Assembly (NCBI RefSeq): GCF_014651915.1
Contig: NZ_BMXU01000001.1
Location: 62,001 to 126,000 of the forward strand
DNA from: Parvularcula lutaonensis
Lineage (GTDB): Bacteria; Pseudomonadota; Alphaproteobacteria; Caulobacterales; Parvularculaceae
Direction: 5' to 3'
Length of the DNA: 64,000 nt
The stretch's first letter is position 1. Each line of letters begins with the position of its first letter. Below, one piece after another: positions 59,590-64,000 of the stretch. The notes beneath the pieces were generated by a model. The model saw nothing but the letters and a program-made list of their open reading frames with translations, had not been told where the DNA came from and made no database searches. The position numbers and the translations under genes were made by a program.

Positions 59590-61086
59590 TCAGGGGAGTT
59601 CTCCGTAAACCGACCACTTACGTTTCGCTCCGGGCTCGGGGTCGGCGCCGAGCCAGAGGCGTTCCCCGCTCGCTGTTTCCACGCGCCAATAGTCGCGCGC
59701 CTCGTGGCGGCGGGGATCGTCGTGCCACCATTCGGGCAGCACCCGGCGGGGGCCGTCCGATCGCTTGAGCTTGAAAGCCTTGCCGCGCCAGCGGAAGCGC
59801 TCGGGCGGCCTTCCGGGTGCAAGAGGCTCCACCGGCTGTCCGGGGAAAAGCCGTAAAGGTCCGGGGGCGGAGGGCCTTGACCACTGCCCTGGCCGAGGCT
59901 GCGCGATCGCTGGCACCCGCGCTTCGTTAAAGCCGGGCAGGTGGCTCTCCGCAGGAAGGGGCTTGGTTACGCGATCAAAGCCGAGGCGGTTGCCAAGCGT
60001 GCCGATGAGGTCATCGATGCTGCCCTTTTTTGTCACCTCGCCCATGCCGGACTGCTTGACCTCGAGCGGGCCGTGGCCGCGGACGATGATACGCAGGACG
60101 TCGATGCCGAAGCCTGCGTCGAGCCTGCCGATCACCGGGCTCCACTGGCGCATGATCGCCGCGCGATCGATGGTCGGGCGGGCCATGCCGATGGTGTAGC
60201 TTTCGGAGGAGCTGTCCGCCTTCTGAACGATCAGCTCCAGCGCCGTGGTACCGCGACCGTCCTTCTCCAGCTTCTCGCAGAGGGCGGTGACGATCTTCTC
60301 GACGCCTGCCGTCACGTCATCAGTGAAGCCAATAGGTTCGGGAAAACTGAGCCGTGCGGAGTAACGCTTCTTCGCTTCGGTGGGGGCGACGGGGGTGGCG
60401 CTTCGCCCCAGGGCTTCCTCGAGCTTGCGCCCGAGATCGGCGCCGAAGCGCTTGGTAAGCTCCGCACCAGGAAGACGCGCGACATCGGCAAGGGTCTTGA
60501 GGCCGAGCCGCCTCAAGTGTCGGCTGTCTTGACCCAGCGCTGCGACCGGCAGGCGCTGCAGCATTTCCCATGTCTTGCCCGCCGGGGCGATTTGCGCCTC
60601 GTGGCCTGAGAAGCGGGCGAGAGCGCGTGCCGCGCCCTTGGTATCGGCAAGAGCTGCGCGGCTGTCGAAACCAAGGTCTTCTGCCTGCTGACGGACTTCG
60701 AGCAGCATCGCCTCCTCGCCGCCGAAGATATGGGCGCAGCCGGAGATGTCGAGCACCAGCGCGTCGGGCCTCTCCACTGCCACGAAGGGGGTGAAGCGGT
60801 GGGCCCAGCGGTGAAGGGCAGTAAGCAGGCGCTCCTCTCGCACGGGGTCCTCCACCCGGGTCAGGAGATGGGGCACCGCGGCGCGCGCATCGGCGAGGGC
60901 GGTGCCGGGGGTGAGGCCGATCTCCTCCGCCGCGCGGTTCAGGACCTTGAGCCTAAGCGTGCCTTTGCTCTCGGTCACCACGGCAAAGGGTTCGGCCGCA
61001 TCGAGACCGTCACGCCGCCGCGCCTGGTCCGCTGCCAGCCTGTGAAGCCACAGATAAAGAACGCGTTTTCCAACTCCACGTGACAT
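59590..61086 (-). CDS. imuB: Mutasome protein ImuB (catalytically inactive Y-family polymerase homologue)
   Basis: This 498-aa Y-family-like protein acts as the hub linking DnaE2 to the beta clamp and ImuA. It opens with RVLYLWLHRLAADQARR, where an active Y-family enzyme would have its first catalytic acid, and keeps the palm and finger fold (LVLDISGCAHIFGGEEAML, LRRLGLKTLADVARLPGAEL). The long C-terminal region rich in Pro/Arg/Trp (EWWHDDPRRHEARDYWRVE) is characteristic. ATG 61086 is inside imuA; the ribosome-binding site is weak, so translation is probably coupled. Confidence 0.93.
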   Translation of the reverse strand: MSRGVGKRVLYLWLHRLAADQARRRDGLDAAEPFAVVTESKGTLRLKVLNRAAEEIGLTPGTALADARAAVPHLLTRVEDPVREERLLTALHRWAHRFTPFVAVERPDALVLDISGCAHIFGGEEAMLLEVRQQAEDLGFDSRAALADTKGAARALARFSGHEAQIAPAGKTWEMLQRLPVAALGQDSRHLRRLGLKTLADVARLPGAELTKRFGADLGRKLEEALGRSATPVAPTEAKKRYSARLSFPEPIGFTDDVTAGVEKIVTALCEKLEKDGRGTTALELIVQKADSSSESYTIGMARPTIDRAAIMRQWSPVIGRLDAGFGIDVLRIIVRGHGPLEVKQSGMGEVTKKGSIDDLIGTLGNRLGFDRVTKPLPAESHLPGFNEARVPAIAQPRPGQWSRPSAPGPLRLFPGQPVEPLAPGRPPERFRWRGKAFKLKRSDGPRRVLPEWWHDDPRRHEARDYWRVETASGERLWLGADPEPGAKRKWSVYGELP

Positions 61087-61612
61087 CCCACGACCCGTAT
61101 GTTCCTTCTTTGTTCTTTTTAAGGCTCCAAGCCCAGCGAGTCGAGTCAGGATCGGGGTTCGGGCGTTGATGACACACCCAGCGGGTCGTCGCGGCGGTCG
61201 GGCGCTCATGCTCCGGACAGGCGAGAAGGCCTATGGTCCCGCCTGCCTCCGCCGCCAGTTGCAGGCGCCGGCTTTCGGTGAGGCTGGGCGGGCGGGGCAG
61301 TTCCAGAAGAACGCTGGAGACACTGCCCGAGCGCAAGGATGTCTCTGCCGCCCAGAGGATGTCCCGGACATCATGGACGTGGACAAAGAGGAGCGCCGCG
61401 GGATCGAGGAATGCCGCGAGTCCATGGGTATGCGGCTCCCCCGTCCCGAAGCGCAAAGCCCAGACAGCCCGCCCGCCCGCAGCAGCGATCGCGAGGGCAA
61501 GGAAGCTGAGCGACGCGCTGCCTGCGACCTCGTGCAGCCGCCCGAAGCTGAGGCCGGGCAAACCGTCCGCGAGGCGGGCTTTCGCACGCGTGGTGGGGCT
61601 TAAGGATTCCAT
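61010..61612 (-). CDS. imuA: Mutasome protein ImuA
   Basis: This 200-aa RecA-like accessory protein of SOS mutagenesis has LPGLSFGRLHEVAG, AIAAAGGRAVWALR, DILWAAETSLRSGSVSSVLLELP and the late YGSWDVTW, which fit alphaproteobacterial ImuA. It lacks a clear Walker A motif, as usual for this family. It overlaps imuB by 77 bp in another frame, longer than the few bases normally seen. The LexA box begins 3 bp before its start codon, so repression should be direct. Confidence 0.88.
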   Translation of the reverse strand: MESLSPTTRAKARLADGLPGLSFGRLHEVAGSASLSFLALAIAAAGGRAVWALRFGTGEPHTHGLAAFLDPAALLFVHVHDVRDILWAAETSLRSGSVSSVLLELPRPPSLTESRRLQLAAEAGGTIGLLACPEHERPTAATTRWVCHQRPNPDPDSTRWAWSLKKNKEGTYGSWDVTWSWKTRSLSVASQAGSGPGAAA

Positions 61613-61615
61613 ACG

Positions 61616-61630
61616 GAACGATTCCAGAAC
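61616..61630 (-). promoter_or_regulatory. LexA (SOS) box 1
   Basis: GAAC-N7-GAAC on the plus strand reads GTTC-TGGAATC-GTTC on the minus strand, the exact alphaproteobacterial direct-repeat LexA site. It ends 3 bp before the imuA ATG. Confidence 0.9.
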
Positions 61631-61651
61631 ACTGCCCGGGAGTCAAAGGAT

Positions 61652-61666
61652 GTTCGGCATATGTTC
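61652..61666 (+). promoter_or_regulatory. LexA (SOS) box 2
   Basis: GTTC-GGCATAT-GTTC is a second perfect alphaproteobacterial LexA site, oriented opposite to box 1, with box centres 36 bp apart. It may contribute to imuA repression or to control of the divergent membrane-protein gene starting at 61733. Confidence 0.88.
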
Positions 61667-61732
61667 TCAACAGTGTGAAGGGCTGGGCGGAGGCGGCGAA
61701 GACTGCTTATTCTGGGGGCCGGGAGGCCTCTC

Positions 61733-62446
61733 ATGATGTCGAGTATCCGCCGGAGCGCCGAGCGTCGCGACTGGGCTATGTTGCTCTTTGAGCTGATTAT
61801 TGTCGTGCTGGGTATTTATCTCGGCCTTGCGCTGGGCAACTGGAACGAGGAAAGAATCGAGCGGCAAAAGGCTGAAGCCCTGATCGGTCGTCTCGATGCG
61901 GAGTTTGAATCCCTTGCAGAACAAGCCGAGATCCTTGCCGAGGATTACAGGCGCAAGGCCAACCGGGCCGGAGAATTGTTCAAGATCATTCGGGGCGAAG
62001 GTGACGTGCCGCAGGACGATCTCGTCAACATCGTTGCCGATATTCAGACCTCGAGCCTGCCCGTCTTCCCGTCCGGGACCTATCAGGAGATGGTCGCGAC
62101 CGGGACGCTGGGCCTGATCGAGAGCCCAGAGCTTCTCGAAGCGCTGGTCCAGTTCGACCAGAAGATCGAGCCGATCAATGCCGCATTCCTGTCGCAGATG
62201 CAGTCGATCGACGACAATGCCGAGATGATGCTGCGCTATGCGGAATTCGACGCCGTGGTCGATGAAGACGGGAACTACAGCCAACGGATCATCGGTGTCG
62301 ATCTGGAAGGTATGCGGAGCGATCCGGAAGTCGCGGGCGCCATCCTGAGCTTTTTCGGGTTTTACGAAGGGATGGCCCTGGTAAGCGGGATCCAGAGGGA
62401 CGACGCCAATCGCGTGATGCGGGAGATCGAAGCCTATGACGAGTGA
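61733..62446 (+). CDS. DUF6090-like single-pass membrane protein
   Basis: A 237-aa protein with a transmembrane helix near the N-terminus (MLLFELIIVVLGIYLGLALG, about residues 16-35) followed by NWNEERIERQKAEALIGRLDAEFESL, the helix-plus-NWNE signature of DUF6090-type proteins. The rest is a helical periplasmic domain. Function is unknown. It is divergent from imuA and shares the gap that holds both LexA boxes. Its 3' end overlaps the thioesterase gene by 11 bp. Confidence 0.7.
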   Translation: MMSSIRRSAERRDWAMLLFELIIVVLGIYLGLALGNWNEERIERQKAEALIGRLDAEFESLAEQAEILAEDYRRKANRAGELFKIIRGEGDVPQDDLVNIVADIQTSSLPVFPSGTYQEMVATGTLGLIESPELLEALVQFDQKIEPINAAFLSQMQSIDDNAEMMLRYAEFDAVVDEDGNYSQRIIGVDLEGMRSDPEVAGAILSFFGFYEGMALVSGIQRDDANRVMREIEAYDE

Positions 62447-62855
62447 GCCCTCCGTAGTCTCCGCCGAAGAGATCAATGCGTTTCTGGCCAAAGGCTTCGA
62501 AAGCGGCAGCTTGCCTGACGTCAAGCTGGCGGAGAGGGATCGCGTGATCCTTCGCCTCGACTGCGGCGCCGAGCACCTGCGTCCGGGTGGTTTCGTCTCC
62601 GGGCCGACCCAGATGACGATGGCCGATACGGCGGCCTATGTAGCCGTCTTTACCCGGATGGGCCTGACGCCCATGGCCCTGACCTCAAATCTCAACATCA
62701 ATTTCCTCCGCCCCTGCCAGAGCACGTGGCTGGAAGCGGAGTGCCGTGTGCTGAAGTTCGGCCGTGCGAGTGTCGTGTCTGAGGTCAACCTGCGCGGCGA
62801 AGCATCAGACAAAGCAGTCAGCCACGCCACCGTCACCTATGTCCTGCCACGCTAG
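62436..62855 (+). CDS. Hotdog-fold thioesterase (PaaI-like)
   Basis: This 139-aa single hotdog domain has LRPGGFVSGPTQMTMADTAAYVAVFTRMG, where the Asp in the central helix is the expected catalytic residue, and LTSNLNINFLRPC plus SHATVTYVLPR. It probably hydrolyses an acyl- or aryl-CoA thioester; the substrate is unknown. It is coupled to the membrane-protein gene by an 11-bp overlap. Confidence 0.85.
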   Translation: MTSEPSVVSAEEINAFLAKGFESGSLPDVKLAERDRVILRLDCGAEHLRPGGFVSGPTQMTMADTAAYVAVFTRMGLTPMALTSNLNINFLRPCQSTWLEAECRVLKFGRASVVSEVNLRGEASDKAVSHATVTYVLPR

Positions 62856-62874
62856 AAGCATGGGCGGATAAGTC

Positions 62875-64000
62875 CTAGCCGGTCCGCTTCTTCCTCGCCT
62901 TGTAGGGCTTGCCCGTATCGAGCCGCTTGCGCGGGCCCTGACCGTCGGTCGGCTTCTTGCTTTTCTTCGGCTTGCGTTTGAGGGCAGGCGGGGTGTCGGC
63001 AAGGACCGCGGTGTCTTCGGGACGCCAGGGTTTGTCCGTCTTCGGCTTGTCGGACTTCGCCGTGTCAAAGCGGGGCTTGTTGCTCTTTCCGGAGGTCCTG
63101 CCGCGCGGTTTGAAGGGCGGTTTCGGACCACGGCGTTCCGCCGGCGGAGGGCCTTTGGCGAGCCGGGCTTCAATGCCTTCCTCGATCTGCTTGCCGCGTT
63201 CCATGCCGATCAGGAAGTCGGAGGCACCCTCGGCATCGAGCTGGACGAAGGTTGTCTCTTCCTGGATGCGGATCGCACCGATGGCGCCTTTTCTGATGCC
63301 GGTGTTCTTGCAGAGCATCGGCAGGAGCCAGCGCGGCTCCGCGCGCTGTTTGCGGCCGACGGTCAGGGTGATCCAGACGGCGTCCTCGATCTCGTCGCGC
63401 TTCTTGCGCTCGCGCGGCTTGGTGGTTTCAGCGACCTCTGAGATCTCTTCGGGTGCCGAGCGGCCTGCCTGGTGCATACGGACGATGGCGGCTGCGAGAT
63501 GTTCGGCGGAGTAGGCTTCGGCGATGCGCGAGGCGAGATCGCTTGGCTCTGCCTCTTCGGTCAGGACCGGATCGGAGAGCAGGCGTTGATCATCCCTCGC
63601 TCGGACTTCGTCGGCAGAGGGAGGGCTCGACCAGTGCGCATCGACCTTCACCTCGGCGAGGAGGCGCTCAACAAAACGGCGGGCGCGGGGCGGGACGATG
63701 AGGACGCTGGTGCCCTTGCGGCCTGCGCGGCCTGTCCGGCCCGAGCGGTGGAGGAGGCCTTCGCGGTTCTTCGGCAGGTCGGCGTGGATGACGAGTTCGA
63801 GGCCGGGGAGGTCGATGCCTCTCGCGGCAACGTCGGTGGCAACGCAGACCCTCGCCCTGCCGTCACGCATGGCCTGGAGGGCGTTGGTGCGCTCCTGCTG
63901 GCTGAGCTCTCCGGAAAGGCTGACTACGGAGAAACCGCGATTGGCGAGACGGCTTGTCAGGCGGGCGACGGCTGCACGGGTGGAGCAGAAGACGATCGCG
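62875..64000 (-). CDS. DEAD-box RNA helicase (5' part beyond the window)
   Basis: About 375 codons are visible and the frame stays open to base 64000. The visible part starts within helicase domain 2: AIVFCSTRAAVARL (motif IV), VCVATDVAARGIDLPG (motif V) and LLHRSGRTGRAGRKG (motif VI). A DbpA/CsdA-like RNA-binding domain follows (AVWITLTVGRKQRAEPRWLLPMLC, then GAIGAIRIQEETTFVQL), then a long Lys/Pro/Arg-rich tail. The architecture suggests a ribosome-assembly or cold-adaptation helicase of the DeaD type. Motifs I-III are outside the window. Confidence 0.92.
   Translation of the reverse strand, partial: AIVFCSTRAAVARLTSRLANRGFSVVSLSGELSQQERTNALQAMRDGRARVCVATDVAARGIDLPGLELVIHADLPKNREGLLHRSGRTGRAGRKGTSVLIVPPRARRFVERLLAEVKVDAHWSSPPSADEVRARDDQRLLSDPVLTEEAEPSDLASRIAEAYSAEHLAAAIVRMHQAGRSAPEEISEVAETTKPRERKKRDEIEDAVWITLTVGRKQRAEPRWLLPMLCKNTGIRKGAIGAIRIQEETTFVQLDAEGASDFLIGMERGKQIEEGIEARLAKGPPPAERRGPKPPFKPRGRTSGKSNKPRFDTAKSDKPKTDKPWRPEDTAVLADTPPALKRKPKKSKKPTDGQGPRKRLDTGKPYKARKKRTG

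Noticed and set aside
1-64000. CRISPR array or tandem repeat array
   Set aside because: No regularly spaced direct repeats were seen; the only periodic repeats are the coiled-coil codons of the first gene and the blade repeats of the beta-propeller gene.

Overview
The window looks like a piece of an alphaproteobacterial chromosome. It is GC-rich and densely packed, and many genes overlap by 1-4 bases. The lineage signals are direct-repeat GTTC-N7-GTTC LexA boxes in front of an imuA-imuB-dnaE2 cassette, a DUF2793 protein, two-flagellin organisation and a Complex I of the nuo type. A marine Parvularculales/Hyphomonadaceae-like bacterium is plausible, but this is an inference; no rRNA marker is present.

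Layout. 1-4.1 kb: two flagellin-family genes (one a divergent coiled-coil form cut by the left edge, one with a jelly-roll insertion) flanking an exported SDR. 4.1-7.8 kb: OmpA-type lipoprotein, pseudouridine synthase, a DUF429-like protein, rsmD, a DUF938 methyltransferase and tRNA-Gly(CCC). 7.8-18.3 kb: one uninterrupted minus-strand branched-chain amino-acid operon, ilvD-ilvC-(42-aa ORF)-ilvG-ilvM-ilvA-leuA-leuC-leuD-leuB. It is preceded by a 37-codon leader peptide rich in Leu/Ile/Val codons and an intrinsic terminator, which is the textbook layout of an attenuator. 18.4-24.4 kb: gltBD. 24.6-28.3 kb: a CitE-like lyase, a dienoyl-CoA isomerase-like protein, and a run of small membrane/lipoprotein genes with an XRE regulator.

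28.3-42.2 kb: nuoG, nuoF and nuoE lie in the same orientation but are far apart. An exosortase-EpsI fusion plus glycosyltransferase sits between nuoG and nuoF. A six-gene block (phosphodiesterase, AlkB-type hydroxylase, ExoD-like, deacetylase, NTF2-like, TonB receptor) sits between nuoF and nuoE. 39.5-46.7 kb: three paralogous TonB-dependent-receptor genes, all with non-ATG starts, interleaved with nuoE. 46.7-52.6 kb: ubiA, an exported MsrB, a DUF2793 protein, a beta-propeller protein, and an exonuclease/ATP-dependent DNA ligase pair. 52.7-56.3 kb: sulfate activation genes cysNC and a cysD that carries an extra N-terminal helix-turn-helix-like domain, with a palindromic operator candidate upstream. 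56.3-61.7 kb: the SOS mutasome imuA-imuB-dnaE2 with two LexA boxes. 61.7-64 kb: a DUF6090-like membrane protein, a hotdog thioesterase and a DEAD-box helicase cut by the right edge.

No insertion sequence, CRISPR array, prophage or rRNA was found. The most noteworthy items are the attenuated ilv-leu super-operon with a regulatory-domain-less LeuA and an uncharacterised 42-aa ORF, the HTH-CysD fusion with its nearby palindrome, the dispersed nuoEFG genes, and the unusual flagellins.
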